DNA of 64,000 nucleotides from assembly GCF_009761395.1 (NCBI RefSeq), contig NZ_LEKN01000001.1, positions 124,001 to 188,000 of the forward strand. Direction: 5' to 3'. The position numbers were made by a program, and so were the translations under genes. Positions 42,118-51,192 of the stretch are shown here, in pieces. Numbering within the stretch: position 1 is the stretch's first letter; each line of letters begins with the position of its first letter. Origin of the DNA: Ursidibacter maritimus. Its GTDB lineage: Bacteria > Pseudomonadota > Gammaproteobacteria > Enterobacterales > Pasteurellaceae. A model generated the notes under the pieces. It worked only from the letters and a program-made list of their open reading frames with translations, was not told the origin of the DNA and did not search any database.

Positions 42118-42357
42118 ATGAACGAAATAACTATTCATCAAACCTTAGACACCTTAGGGCTGCGTTGCCCTGAGCCTGTAATGCTTACCCGTAAAACGAT
42201 TCGTAATATGGCTGATGGGGAAGTGCTATTTATCATTGCTGACGACCCTGCCACCACCCGCGATATTCCGAGTTTTTGTCAATTTATGGATCATCAACTG
42301 CTACAAAGCCAAACTGCATCTGTGCCTTATCAGTACTGGATTAAAAAGGGAGTATAA
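42118..42357 (+). CDS. tusA: Sulfurtransferase TusA
   Basis: A 79-aa sulfur carrier with active-site Cys17 in the CPEP motif ([11 protein letters not shown]). It passes sulfur from IscS to the tRNA thiolation relay. Normal length; the gene is the last conserved one before the accessory island. Confidence 0.94.
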   Translation: MNEITIHQTLDTLGLRCPEPVMLTRKTIRNMADGEVLFIIADDPATTRDIPSFCQFMDHQLLQSQTASVPYQYWIKKGV

Positions 42358-42451
42358 GCGTTATACTAAAAAGCTGAACCATTATTTTAGCTAAATACAT
42401 GCTCATCAGTCCAACATAAAAATAGTATAACATCAGCAAATTTTTAATAAG

Positions 42452-42469
42452 CGACATAACCTGACGTGC
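42452..42469. repeat. 18-bp repeat upstream of the WYL gene, copy A
   Basis: CGACATAACCTGACGTGC; a copy with one mismatch is at 53567-53584. It lies 56 bp before the WYL regulator start and could be its operator. Both copies follow an AAATTTTT run by 5-6 bp. Confidence 0.7.
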
Positions 42470-42525
42470 TAATTCAATATGACTGTTTTAATATAGTGCC
42501 ATAAGCAACTCAGACAAGAGAAAAA

Positions 42526-43416
42526 ATGAAAAAGAACAATCTACTCGCACAACGTTTAGCGTTTATTCTCTCGCAATTAAATACACAAGAACGAATCGAC
42601 ATCAATGAATTAGCAGGGGAATTTGATTGCTCCATTCGCACCATTCAACGTGATATCAACGAACGCCTTTCTTTTTTAGAATGGAAAGAGCAAGGCCCAC
42701 GTTATTACCAAATTGACCGCTCAAAATTAGGCGTATTCAACCAAAGCGAAATTGAACGCTTTGCCAGTTTCGCCAGCATAGCTGATCTTTTCCCTAAAAT
42801 TGATCGCCAATTCTTCCAAGAAAAACTGGTTGATAGCATTCGCATTAAAGGCTTTGAATATGAAGATATTAGTGGCTTAGAAAAAGCCTTTGATCAAATT
42901 CATTCCGCCATCGAAAAACACCAATTTATCCACTTTGATTACATCAAAAGCGGTCAGATTGACGGAAAATTTTACCAAATTGCCCCTTACGCACTGATCA
43001 ACAAAAACGGCATTTGGTATGTACTCGGCACCGATCAAGACAAACAGAAAACCTTTTGCTTTAAACAGATTAGCAAACTCAAAGTGCTTGATCAAACTTT
43101 CGAACCCAATCAACAATTTATAGAAGAGATTAAACAAAACGACAGCATCTCTCACGGCAACCAAATTGCTGAAGTGGTGGTGAAAGTGAACAAAATTGCC
43201 GCCCCTTATTTTTTACGCCGCAATTTACTGCCTAACCAACAATTATTACACCGACTCGATGACGGCGGACTACTCCTTTCCTGTAAAAATATCAACGAAA
43301 TGGAAATCGTTCCCCTTGTGCAGTACTGGATCCCCCATTTGACGATTGTTAGCCCCGACAGGCTACAACATAAAATGATTGAAAATATTCAGCAATATTT
43401 AACGAGTAATAACTAA
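42526..43416 (+). CDS. WYL-domain transcriptional regulator
   Basis: A 296-aa YafY/DeoR-like protein: an N-terminal winged helix (QERIDINELAGEFDCSIRTIQRDINERL, split as helix-turn-helix at about 24-50), then a WYL domain (about 130-200) with IAPYALINKNGIWYVLG and a C-terminal WCX-type extension. WYL regulators such as BrxR and CapW are known to sit at the head of phage-defence operons and repress them until an unknown ligand binds. Here it is the first gene of a rightward operon of eight or nine genes with gaps of at most 29 bp. Its likely operator is the 18-bp repeat 56 bp upstream. Confidence 0.88.
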   Translation: MKKNNLLAQRLAFILSQLNTQERIDINELAGEFDCSIRTIQRDINERLSFLEWKEQGPRYYQIDRSKLGVFNQSEIERFASFASIADLFPKIDRQFFQEKLVDSIRIKGFEYEDISGLEKAFDQIHSAIEKHQFIHFDYIKSGQIDGKFYQIAPYALINKNGIWYVLGTDQDKQKTFCFKQISKLKVLDQTFEPNQQFIEEIKQNDSISHGNQIAEVVVKVNKIAAPYFLRRNLLPNQQLLHRLDDGGLLLSCKNINEMEIVPLVQYWIPHLTIVSPDRLQHKMIENIQQYLTSNN

Positions 43417-43425
43417 GGAACAACA

Positions 43426-43755
43426 ATGGCAACACTCACTTATTCAAATTATTACAACCAATTCCAAACACTTATTGATAGCAGACAATCTTTTGAGATC
43501 TGCGGTGTAAAAACGGAAGATATGCTGGATATCACAGAAGTTTTAGAAAAGTATATTGAAAGCCAATACTTAAAATGCCGAATTTACACTAAAAATCGCA
43601 TTGTTGCAGGAATGGCAGGATTATTAAACCCTGCATTAGGTATTTTCTCTCTCGCCTCTATCGCTGCACATAATATCTTAACTTACGACCCTGATTATGA
43701 AATTGCAAGGGATATTGCAAATAATCGAATTAGTGTAGTGTATAAAAAATCGTAA
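43426..43755 (+). CDS. Small membrane-type protein of unknown function
   Basis: A 109-aa protein that I do not recognise. It has an acidic/aromatic N-terminal half and a hydrophobic, Gly/Ala-rich segment (about residues 63-87, GMAGLLNPALGIFSLASIAAHN) that could insert in or lie on a membrane, then a short C-terminal alpha/beta stretch. It follows the WYL gene by 9 bp and precedes the first dynamin-like GTPase by 25 bp, which suggests a membrane partner of those GTPases. Confidence 0.7.
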   Translation: MATLTYSNYYNQFQTLIDSRQSFEICGVKTEDMLDITEVLEKYIESQYLKCRIYTKNRIVAGMAGLLNPALGIFSLASIAAHNILTYDPDYEIARDIANNRISVVYKKS

Positions 43756-43780
43756 TTGTAATCTTTAACATAGGATATAT

Positions 43781-44719
43781 ATGTCAAAAAATTTATTTGA
43801 TGTGGTTGTGATTGCCACAATGAGTGCAGGAAAATCAACGGTGATCAATGCTCTTTTAGGGAAAGAATTGCTCCATTCTGCCAATCAAGCAACGACAGCT
43901 ACCATTACCCGAATTCACGATCAAGATCATCTACCTTTCTTTTCTGGAAGTGCTTATTCATACCAAAATGAATTGCTAGAAGAATCTCACAAAATTGATG
44001 CTGATACGATGAAAAAGTGGAATGCTGACCCTAATATCAAATTGATTGATATTGCAGGAGATATTCAGGCTTTACACAATGATGCAATGGATATTGTTAT
44101 TTACGACACACCAGGCCCTAATAATAGCCAAGATGAAAGCCACGAGAATTTAACGATGGAAGTCATTAATGATGGTAATTATGGTTTGATTTTGTATGTA
44201 CTAAATGCAACACAACTAGGAGTAAATGATGATAAAAGCCTGTTAGAGAAAATCCAAGCTACATTAGAAAAAGATCCACACAAGCAGATTATTTTCTTAC
44301 TCAATAAAGCGGATTGCTTAGATGAAGAAAAAGGCGAACGTTTAGATAAGGTGGTTGCAAATGCTCAAAAATATCTCATTAACATTGGATTTAATAAACC
44401 CACTATTATTCCAACAGCGGCACATTACGCACTGATATTGCAAAAAATGTTAAATAATACACCGCTTACACGCACTGAACGAGCAGATGTCAATATTGCT
44501 TTGAACAGCTTAAACGATAATTTGATTATTGCATCTACAATAGAAACGACACAAAAACTCAAAATATTAAATAAATTAAAGAAAACAAAAGCTGTTGGCA
44601 GAGTAAAATTTGCTAACGGCACTATTACCAAACAACGCCTAAGCAAGTCAATAATGCGAACTGGTTTTGGTGTTGTACAATATTTATTGCAACAAAGATT
44701 ATCGAAAACCCCATTTTAA
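43781..44719 (+). CDS. Short dynamin-like GTPase (DLP1)
   Basis: A 312-aa GTPase of the dynamin superfamily. G1 ATMSAGKST at 12-20, G2 region QATTATIT around 37-43, G3 DTPGPNN at 109-115 and G4 NKAD at 175-178 are all intact. The protein ends soon after the GTPase domain with a basic C-terminus, so it lacks the long helical stalk. It shares strings such as DTPGPNNSQD with the next protein, which suggests that the two arose by duplication and act together, like other bacterial dynamin-like pairs that remodel membranes. Confidence 0.85.
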   Translation: MSKNLFDVVVIATMSAGKSTVINALLGKELLHSANQATTATITRIHDQDHLPFFSGSAYSYQNELLEESHKIDADTMKKWNADPNIKLIDIAGDIQALHNDAMDIVIYDTPGPNNSQDESHENLTMEVINDGNYGLILYVLNATQLGVNDDKSLLEKIQATLEKDPHKQIIFLLNKADCLDEEKGERLDKVVANAQKYLINIGFNKPTIIPTAAHYALILQKMLNNTPLTRTERADVNIALNSLNDNLIIASTIETTQKLKILNKLKKTKAVGRVKFANGTITKQRLSKSIMRTGFGVVQYLLQQRLSKTPF

Positions 44720-44748
44720 TTTATCTACTTACCCATAAGGAAAAGACT

Positions 44749-47094
44749 ATGAGTTACGAAATTCGTATTGAACATAACCCGTTTACTATTGAAACTCACT
44801 TTTTTGCTCGCCCTTCACAAGATGCAGAATGGCAAACTCCAGCAGTAAATTCATCGTTAATGCAATATGCAAATAAACGTTTACAACTTTGGATTGAAAA
44901 CTTCTTTGAAGAAGTCGATCGCAATGAATTTAATGGCTATGGCAGTTTTAATGTGATTTTTAAAGGCGTAAAAGCGGATTATTCTGATGTAAAAATTGCA
45001 GCAGAAAAAGCCAAAGAAAAAGGCATTGAAGTTAATGTTAAATGGGAAAAAGCTACCGAAGTTAGTGAGCGTTTGGAGCAAATTAAAGGGTTGATGCAAG
45101 AAGCTCAGCAACACCCTATTTTCAAAGAAAAAATCGAACAAAGTAAAGAAATTCAAGCTAATTTTGAAGCTGCATTTAACCGTGATTTTGACGTATATGT
45201 GGCAGCAACAATGTCGGCAGGTAAATCGACATTTATTAACGCAATGCTAGGCTGTGAACTATTACCGAATGCGAACCAAGCAACGACAGCTACTATTGCT
45301 CAAATCACTGATAATGACAAAATGAAACATAAAGAATTTATTGGTGAACGCTACAACAAAGACGGTGAACTGGTTGATCCACAACAGCAAATCACTCTTG
45401 CGACCTTACAAGAATGGAACAAATTAGAAGATACCAAACTTATTAAGTTGGAAGGGAATATTGTTGGTATTACAGAGCGTGAAGATGTCCGTTTGGTTAT
45501 TAGTGACACTCCGGGGCCTAACAACAGCCAAGATAGAAGCCACTGGAAAACCACCCAAGCTTATATTCAAGATTCCCTACGTAATCCACTGATCTTATAT
45601 GTATTAAACGCTCAGCACTTGGGGATAGATGACGATAAATCAGTATTATCAATGATTTCCGATATTATGAGAAAAGGCGGTAAGCAGAGTAAAGATCGTT
45701 TTATTTTTGTAATTAATAAAATGGATTGCATTGATATTGAGAAAGAAACCACTGTTGAAAAATTCTTAGAAGATGCTCGCGATATTTTGAGAAGTTATGG
45801 GATTGATGACCCACTTGTTTATCCCGTCTCAGCATTAAATACAGGATTGATTAGAAGAGAAATTGCTAACGAACAATTAACTCGTGATGAACAAGATTCA
45901 ATATATAAATGGAAACGAAAATGTTTACCTGATGGCGATTACCCTGGCATTGATTTTGTTGAACATATGCCATTAAGCAGCAGTGCCAAACAGATTTTAG
46001 CAAGTCGTGAGGTTGCTCCAGCTGAATACCGTACAGGTATTCCAGCAATTGAGGCGATGATTGATGAATATATTGATAAATATAATTTGCCAAACCGTGT
46101 TAATCGTGCCTATGACGCGTTAAAAACCACAATCCAAATCAGCAGTGATGAGCAAGAATTAGTTAGATCATTGAAACTAAAGAAGGATGAATTAGAACGC
46201 GTCAAAGAAATTTTAGGAAATCTACGAAATAGTGAACAACTAAAAGCGGATGCCAAAGCTAAGATTGATGGATTGTTGGTTGATAGTTCTTCTCATTCTT
46301 CTAGCTATTCTCTCTCTTCTAGCTCTTCTTATTCTTCAGTCAATGGCAGTAACATACTCTCTAAGGAGATTATAAGTCAAATTAGAGATAAAGAAGCCGA
46401 TATACGAGAAATGATGTCTAAATTTGGGCGTGATTTTAAGGGGGAAGCTACTGTAGAAGAGGCAAAACGCCGAGTGGCAAGCTTGGAAGAAGACGTGAGA
46501 AATAAAGCAATGGAATTGCTTTCCTATTTCCCTACTTTAGTAGAAGAAGCACAAGAGAAAGCAAAGAGCAAATTGAAACAGATTTTTGATAAGTTTAATA
46601 ATAGCTTATTTAATGGCGAGGATTTTAGCAAACTACCATTACCAGTATTGGAAAGTTTAAAACAGACAATGAGCAACTTAGAATTATCAGTGGGAGATAA
46701 TGACACTTTTTCAACTAGAGATGTAATTGGGAAAGTTAAGTATTTCTCTACATTCAAGTTTTGGACTTGGGGAGATGATATTTATGGAGATGAATATTTT
46801 GTTGTAGACCTGAATAAATTCTACAAAACTAAAGACGATAACATTTATCAACACTTAAATGGAATAGTAGAGAATGCCTATAATAAAATTGAAGAAGATA
46901 CTAAAACTTATCTTAACCAATTTAAGACATTCATTGATGAAGAATATACTGCTGCAATGAATAAAATTACCGAAGAATTGCAAGTAAAAATGGAAAATGA
47001 AGAGAAATTAGATCAGCAAATTAAGGACGCTGAACAAAAATTAGATCAGATCAATAAGTTTAAGGAAAAATTAGAACAAGTCATTTCCCTTTAA
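44749..47094 (+). CDS. Long dynamin-like GTPase (DLP2)
   Basis: A 781-aa dynamin-family protein. An N-terminal extension of about 145 residues (no recognised domain) precedes the GTPase: G1 ATMSAGKST at 153-161, G3 DTPGPNNSQD at 253-262, G4 NKMD at 323-326. After about residue 470 come long coiled-coil helices interrupted by a Ser-rich linker (about 510-533, SSSHSSSYSLSSSSSYSS) and ending with a coiled coil (EEKLDQQIKDAEQKLDQIN). No transmembrane segment is obvious; membrane contact could be through the helical tip. It is the probable working partner of DLP1. Confidence 0.87.
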   Translation: MSYEIRIEHNPFTIETHFFARPSQDAEWQTPAVNSSLMQYANKRLQLWIENFFEEVDRNEFNGYGSFNVIFKGVKADYSDVKIAAEKAKEKGIEVNVKWEKATEVSERLEQIKGLMQEAQQHPIFKEKIEQSKEIQANFEAAFNRDFDVYVAATMSAGKSTFINAMLGCELLPNANQATTATIAQITDNDKMKHKEFIGERYNKDGELVDPQQQITLATLQEWNKLEDTKLIKLEGNIVGITEREDVRLVISDTPGPNNSQDRSHWKTTQAYIQDSLRNPLILYVLNAQHLGIDDDKSVLSMISDIMRKGGKQSKDRFIFVINKMDCIDIEKETTVEKFLEDARDILRSYGIDDPLVYPVSALNTGLIRREIANEQLTRDEQDSIYKWKRKCLPDGDYPGIDFVEHMPLSSSAKQILASREVAPAEYRTGIPAIEAMIDEYIDKYNLPNRVNRAYDALKTTIQISSDEQELVRSLKLKKDELERVKEILGNLRNSEQLKADAKAKIDGLLVDSSSHSSSYSLSSSSSYSSVNGSNILSKEIISQIRDKEADIREMMSKFGRDFKGEATVEEAKRRVASLEEDVRNKAMELLSYFPTLVEEAQEKAKSKLKQIFDKFNNSLFNGEDFSKLPLPVLESLKQTMSNLELSVGDNDTFSTRDVIGKVKYFSTFKFWTWGDDIYGDEYFVVDLNKFYKTKDDNIYQHLNGIVENAYNKIEEDTKTYLNQFKTFIDEEYTAAMNKITEELQVKMENEEKLDQQIKDAEQKLDQINKFKEKLEQVISL

Positions 47095-47105
47095 GGAGAA
47101 CTAAG

Positions 47106-48011
47106 ATGAAACAGCAATTTATTACTAATTTAAAGAACGGAAAAATTTCTGCTGCACAAAATCGCAAAGAATTAGCAGAACTAGTAAAACAAGGGGGGAT
47201 TTTCTCCCCATTAGCCGAGCATATTAAAGCCGATTTAAAACTCCAGCACCATTGGGTAAGCCATTATTTCTTTAGTAAGGTCAATTTACTTGCAAATAAT
47301 TTTTCTCAGGAATTGTGCGAGCATCTAATTCAGGTAAAAGAACGGCTACAACAAATCCCAGAACAAGGATTTGCCGTAGAAAATATGACTGAAACAGTAA
47401 ACACGACAACTAATTTTACCCAAGAAACACCAAAAGCTAATCAGTATGTTGAGCCAGATTTAAGCCGTTATATACCAAATAGCAAACTAAAAGGCTATAT
47501 AGACGCACAAGATGTATCCGCAATTCGTGCATTTTTATTTGCAGAATTATCAGACTTCCGCTTAACCATTGAAGAGCTTATACAAGCGGTCTTTTATGTG
47601 GAAAAAAATGCAAAAGGCGTATTTGAAGAGTATAAAACCAGTGCTTTTATTGCGGAAATTGAGCAAGATGAGAGCAAATGGAATGGGCGTTATTTTAACT
47701 TACAGCAAGGTGATTTGAACCTGAACTTTGCTTTGGTGCGTTTTTTCCATTTGGTAAATGTGCGTGAAACTTTGATGAAGAAAGGCGATCCTGATTTCCA
47801 ACAAATTAAAGTGGAGCGTAAAGAGCCACAAGTGCAAACTCAAGCTGGCTCGCAACGTACTGCATCACAATCTACACCGCGTAGTCAAACGGGGCAACCC
47901 GCACGACAAACAAAGGAACAATCAACAAATAACAGTAATTCCAAAGTATTAGCAGCCATTCTTGCCGTAGGTGGGTTAGTCGCGTTGGCATTATGGAAAC
48001 TTTTTCACTAA
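47106..48011 (+). CDS. Tail-anchored protein of unknown function
   Basis: A 301-aa protein that I do not recognise. The N-terminal 100 residues are helical, a second folded part spans about 115-245 (KLKGYIDAQDVSAIRAFLF, FRLTIEELIQAVFYVEK), then a Gln/Ser/Thr-rich linker (about 245-280) leads to one C-terminal membrane helix (VLAAILAVGGLVALALWKLF) ending at the last residue. Such a layout means that the bulk stays in the cytosol, anchored to the inner membrane. It lies 11 bp after DLP2 and 12 bp before the ATPase gene and may recruit them to the membrane. An uptake signal (ACAAGCGGT) lies in it at 47583. Confidence 0.75.
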   Translation: MKQQFITNLKNGKISAAQNRKELAELVKQGGIFSPLAEHIKADLKLQHHWVSHYFFSKVNLLANNFSQELCEHLIQVKERLQQIPEQGFAVENMTETVNTTTNFTQETPKANQYVEPDLSRYIPNSKLKGYIDAQDVSAIRAFLFAELSDFRLTIEELIQAVFYVEKNAKGVFEEYKTSAFIAEIEQDESKWNGRYFNLQQGDLNLNFALVRFFHLVNVRETLMKKGDPDFQQIKVERKEPQVQTQAGSQRTASQSTPRSQTGQPARQTKEQSTNNSNSKVLAAILAVGGLVALALWKLFH

Positions 48012-48023
48012 GGAGAAATATCA

Positions 48024-48758
48024 GTGGCTAATCAAGAAATGTTAAAAATTGAAGAGCAACAAATTCGTCGAAAAGCGTTATCCGCATTGGTTAATGGGCG
48101 TGAATTACTCAATAAAAGTTATTTATCTGAATTAGGGCAATTTGATTTACAAACACTAGAGAAGTTCCCATCAGAGGAAATCAAAATCAATTTTGCTACC
48201 GATGTACGCATTTTCAAGGTTGAACGAGTAGTATTGGAAAATAAACAATCAATGCTAGAAAGTATGACAGCAGCTTACACGGCACTGGGTACAGCTGGTT
48301 ATTCTGTGTTCTTATTACTACAAAGTAATGGTTCTGAAACGATGCTCTATCTTGGTACAAGAGGAGCAGCGAATAAAATGCAAGGCGGTACTGCTGGACA
48401 ATTACTCGATGAAACCTTTAAAGGGCACTTTGCTGGTAGCCAACTTAATCGATTGAAAGGTAAAGAGAGTGAAGAGCTAATTAAAGATTTTGCATCTGAA
48501 CGCTCATTATCGATCACAGCAGTAACAGGTGTGCCTTCTCTCTCCGTAGAAGAACGTGAGCATTTTATGCAAGGGCTGGAGCATTTTATTGATGCAGCAG
48601 AAGGGCGTGAATATCAAGCATTGATTTTAGCTGAACCAGTCTCTGCTCATCAGTTAGATAGGATTCAAGCAGGTTATGAAGGCGTTGCCACTCAGCTTCC
48701 CCATTACTCAAACAAACACTTTCTTTTGGTGAAAATGAAAGTGATAGTGTGGGGTTAA
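48024..48758 (+). CDS. N-terminal part of a HerA/FtsK-type ATPase, frameshifted
   Basis: This 244-codon frame encodes an alpha/beta domain (about 30-200: IKINFATDVRIFKVERVVL, AYTALGTAGYSVFLLLQSNG, MLYLGTRG) with no recognised catalytic motif. At the CCCC run 48699-48702 the sensible reading leaves this frame: with one extra C the protein would continue Q-L-P-P-L-L-K-Q-T-L-S-F-G-E-N-E-S into the next frame. The last 18 or so residues here (PHYSNKHFLLVKMKVIVWG) are therefore probably nonsense. The intact gene would encode about 1,050 residues. Confidence 0.75.
   Translation: MANQEMLKIEEQQIRRKALSALVNGRELLNKSYLSELGQFDLQTLEKFPSEEIKINFATDVRIFKVERVVLENKQSMLESMTAAYTALGTAGYSVFLLLQSNGSETMLYLGTRGAANKMQGGTAGQLLDETFKGHFAGSQLNRLKGKESEELIKDFASERSLSITAVTGVPSLSVEEREHFMQGLEHFIDAAEGREYQALILAEPVSAHQLDRIQAGYEGVATQLPHYSNKHFLLVKMKVIVWG
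48699..48702 (+). other. Apparent 1-nt frameshift at a C run
   Basis: A run of four C residues where five would join the two reading frames of the large ATPase. The downstream frame is open from here but has no ribosome-binding site before its first possible start (GTG at 48749). True mutation, slippage variation or sequencing error are all possible. Confidence 0.7.
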
Positions 48759-51166
48759 GTATCAGTGAAGGCATCAGCCACTCTTTTGGAACAAGTATTG
48801 GTCTGACTGAAACTAAGGGAACAAGTTATAGCATCTCTCGTGGTAAAAATATTAGTCAAACCAATGGTACATCTAGCAGCACATCCACAGCAGGTGCTGC
48901 TCAAAAAGCAATCGCCGTTGGTTCAACAGTAGCAAATGGTGCAATTCAAATCGCTGCATTGGCAGGTTTATCTAATCCACTTATTGGTATTGGTATCAGC
49001 GTAGGCGGTGCTGTGCTAAGTACCGTACTAGGCAGCAGTACAACAGAAGGGAGCAGTTCTTCTACAACCACTGGAACATCCGAAAATGAAACCGAGGGCT
49101 CTTCAGAAAGCACAGCAAAATCCGAAACAAAAAACGAAAATACTGCGATAAATAAAAATAAAGCCCATAGTACTAATCAAACTATCGGTTCTAGCCGTCA
49201 AATTACTTTAGAAATGACGGATAAAAATATTGAACAGATGTTGAAAAAGGTGGATCAACAATTAGAGCGTGTTAATGAGGCTCGCCGTTATGGTGGTTGG
49301 AACAGTGCGGCATATTTTATCAGTGATAACACTGCTGCATCACAATCGCTTGCTAGTATGTTCTTAGGGTTAATGCGTGGGGCAAATTCCAATAGTGAAG
49401 ATTTTTCTCTTACAACTTGGGATAACACCGAAGTAAAAGGACGCCCAAACAAAGCCTTGGCAAAAGATGTATTAACGTGGTTGGCAAATTTATCTCACCC
49501 TCGTTTAACCGCAGAGTTTTCTCAAGGTTTAGGTGTTGGTTATTTGACCCCATCAACGTTGGTATCAGGCAAAGAAATGGCAATTCAACTTTCGCTACCA
49601 CGTCGTTCTACTTCGACTGTTACGGTAGTGGAAGCGATGCCATTTGGTCGCCGTATCCAAAATGTAAACGGACAAAATGAAAAAGCAGAAAGAGTGGTCA
49701 ATTTAGGGCAAGTTCGTCATTTATGGCAGGATTTACCACAAAAAGTAGAACTTGATGTAGAAAAACTCTCTAGCCATATTTTTATCACAGGTTCAACAGG
49801 CTCAGGGAAAAGTAATACGGTTTACCAACTACTGGATCAGCTCAACCAAAATGATGTGAAATTTATGGTAATTGAGCCTGCTAAAGGGGAGTATAAAAAT
49901 GTGTTTGGCTTCCGATCTGATGTGAAGGTTTTTGGGACTAATCCTCAAAAAACATCACTTTTACGTATCAATCCATTCAAATTCCCTGAAGATATTCACG
50001 TTTTAGAGCATATTGATCGCTTGGTTGAGATTTTTAACGTCTGCTGGCCGATGTATGCTGCAATGCCAGCTGTGTTGAAAGATGCAATGCTTGAAGCCTA
50101 TCGAGTAAGTGGTTGGAATTTAGAAACTTCTGAAAATAGACATAAAAACCTTTTCCCAAGTTTTAAAGATTTGCTCCAACAGCTAGAAAAAGTGATTAAC
50201 GAATCTAAATTCTCGCAAGAGGTAAAAAGTAACTATGAAGGTTCTTTAGTAACCCGAGTAAAATCTTTAACAAACGGATTAAATGGGCAAATTTTCAGTG
50301 CTGATGAAGTCGATAATCATATTTTATTTGATGAAAATGTGATCGTAGATTTAAGCCGTATAGGTTCGCAAGAAACGAAATCTCTCATTATGGGTATTTT
50401 AGTTATGCGTTTAAGCGAACATCGTACTAGCGAAAGCAATGGAATGAATGTGAAGCTAAAACACGTTACGGTTTTAGAAGAAGCGCATAACATTTTAAAA
50501 CGTACATCAAGCGAGCAAAGTAGCGAAGGTTCAAATGTGGCAGGTAAAGCCGTTGAAATGCTATCTAATGCAATTGCAGAAATGCGTACTTATGGAGAAG
50601 GTTTTATTATTGCAGACCAATCACCTGGTGCGGTAGATATTTCAGCTATTCGTAATACCAACACCAAAATTATTATGCGTTTACCTGAAGAAACAGATCG
50701 TCGCTTGGCTGCTAAGGCATCCGGTGTAACGGATGAGCAACTAGAAGAAATTGCTAAACTACCAAAAGGCGTAGCTGTTGTGTATCAAAATGATTGGTTA
50801 GAGCCGATTTTGTGTAAGGTTGCTTATTTTGAAACTAATGAGCAGTATTTTGAACAACCAGATAAAAGGCAAGAAAAGAAACAAGAACAAAGAAAAATAT
50901 TCAATGAATGTTTAGCTAAGTTTTTATTTAGTAAAAAATTAGAAAAGCGAGATAAGTTAGACTTTGAAAAAATAAGAAATGTATTTCAGGACTCAACTAT
51001 CCTTCCCAAACATAAAAATAAGTTATTAAATATGTTAAATACATTAGAAAAAGATCCTGATGCAAATATATTGGATTATTCAGATAAAGAATTAATAGGA
51101 TTTTATTCTTCCATAACAGATGAATATATTTCATCAAAAGAAGAGTTTTTCAAACTATTAGGATAA
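48749..51166 (+). CDS. HerA/FtsK-type ATPase, main part
   Basis: From the GTG at 48749 this frame has 805 codons. A Ser/Thr/Gly-rich segment with repeated SISEGISHSFGTSIG-like strings is followed by a hydrophobic Gly-rich stretch (about 50-90) and a Ser/Thr/Glu low-complexity linker (about 90-135). The ATPase core then has Walker A GSTGSGKSN (348-356), Walker B VTVLEEAHN (about 572-580), IIADQSPGAVD and the MRLPEETDRRLAAKASG segment of the HerA/VirB4 family. Such ATPases are hexameric motors that move DNA or protein, and HerA-type motors occur in several defence systems. It is followed by the nuclease gene after 26 bp. As an independent gene its start is poor, so I take it as the C-terminal part of the frame before it. 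Confidence 0.82.
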   Translation: MGLSISEGISHSFGTSIGLTETKGTSYSISRGKNISQTNGTSSSTSTAGAAQKAIAVGSTVANGAIQIAALAGLSNPLIGIGISVGGAVLSTVLGSSTTEGSSSSTTTGTSENETEGSSESTAKSETKNENTAINKNKAHSTNQTIGSSRQITLEMTDKNIEQMLKKVDQQLERVNEARRYGGWNSAAYFISDNTAASQSLASMFLGLMRGANSNSEDFSLTTWDNTEVKGRPNKALAKDVLTWLANLSHPRLTAEFSQGLGVGYLTPSTLVSGKEMAIQLSLPRRSTSTVTVVEAMPFGRRIQNVNGQNEKAERVVNLGQVRHLWQDLPQKVELDVEKLSSHIFITGSTGSGKSNTVYQLLDQLNQNDVKFMVIEPAKGEYKNVFGFRSDVKVFGTNPQKTSLLRINPFKFPEDIHVLEHIDRLVEIFNVCWPMYAAMPAVLKDAMLEAYRVSGWNLETSENRHKNLFPSFKDLLQQLEKVINESKFSQEVKSNYEGSLVTRVKSLTNGLNGQIFSADEVDNHILFDENVIVDLSRIGSQETKSLIMGILVMRLSEHRTSESNGMNVKLKHVTVLEEAHNILKRTSSEQSSEGSNVAGKAVEMLSNAIAEMRTYGEGFIIADQSPGAVDISAIRNTNTKIIMRLPEETDRRLAAKASGVTDEQLEEIAKLPKGVAVVYQNDWLEPILCKVAYFETNEQYFEQPDKRQEKKQEQRKIFNECLAKFLFSKKLEKRDKLDFEKIRNVFQDSTILPKHKNKLLNMLNTLEKDPDANILDYSDKELIGFYSSITDEYISSKEEFFKLLG

Positions 51167-51192
51167 TATATTTTTAAATAAGGAATTGTATT

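Noticed and set aside
48699-48758. Programmed ribosomal frameshift in the ATPase gene
   Set aside because: A -1 change would be needed, but the sequence around CCCC does not form a canonical slippery heptamer and no stimulating structure is apparent.
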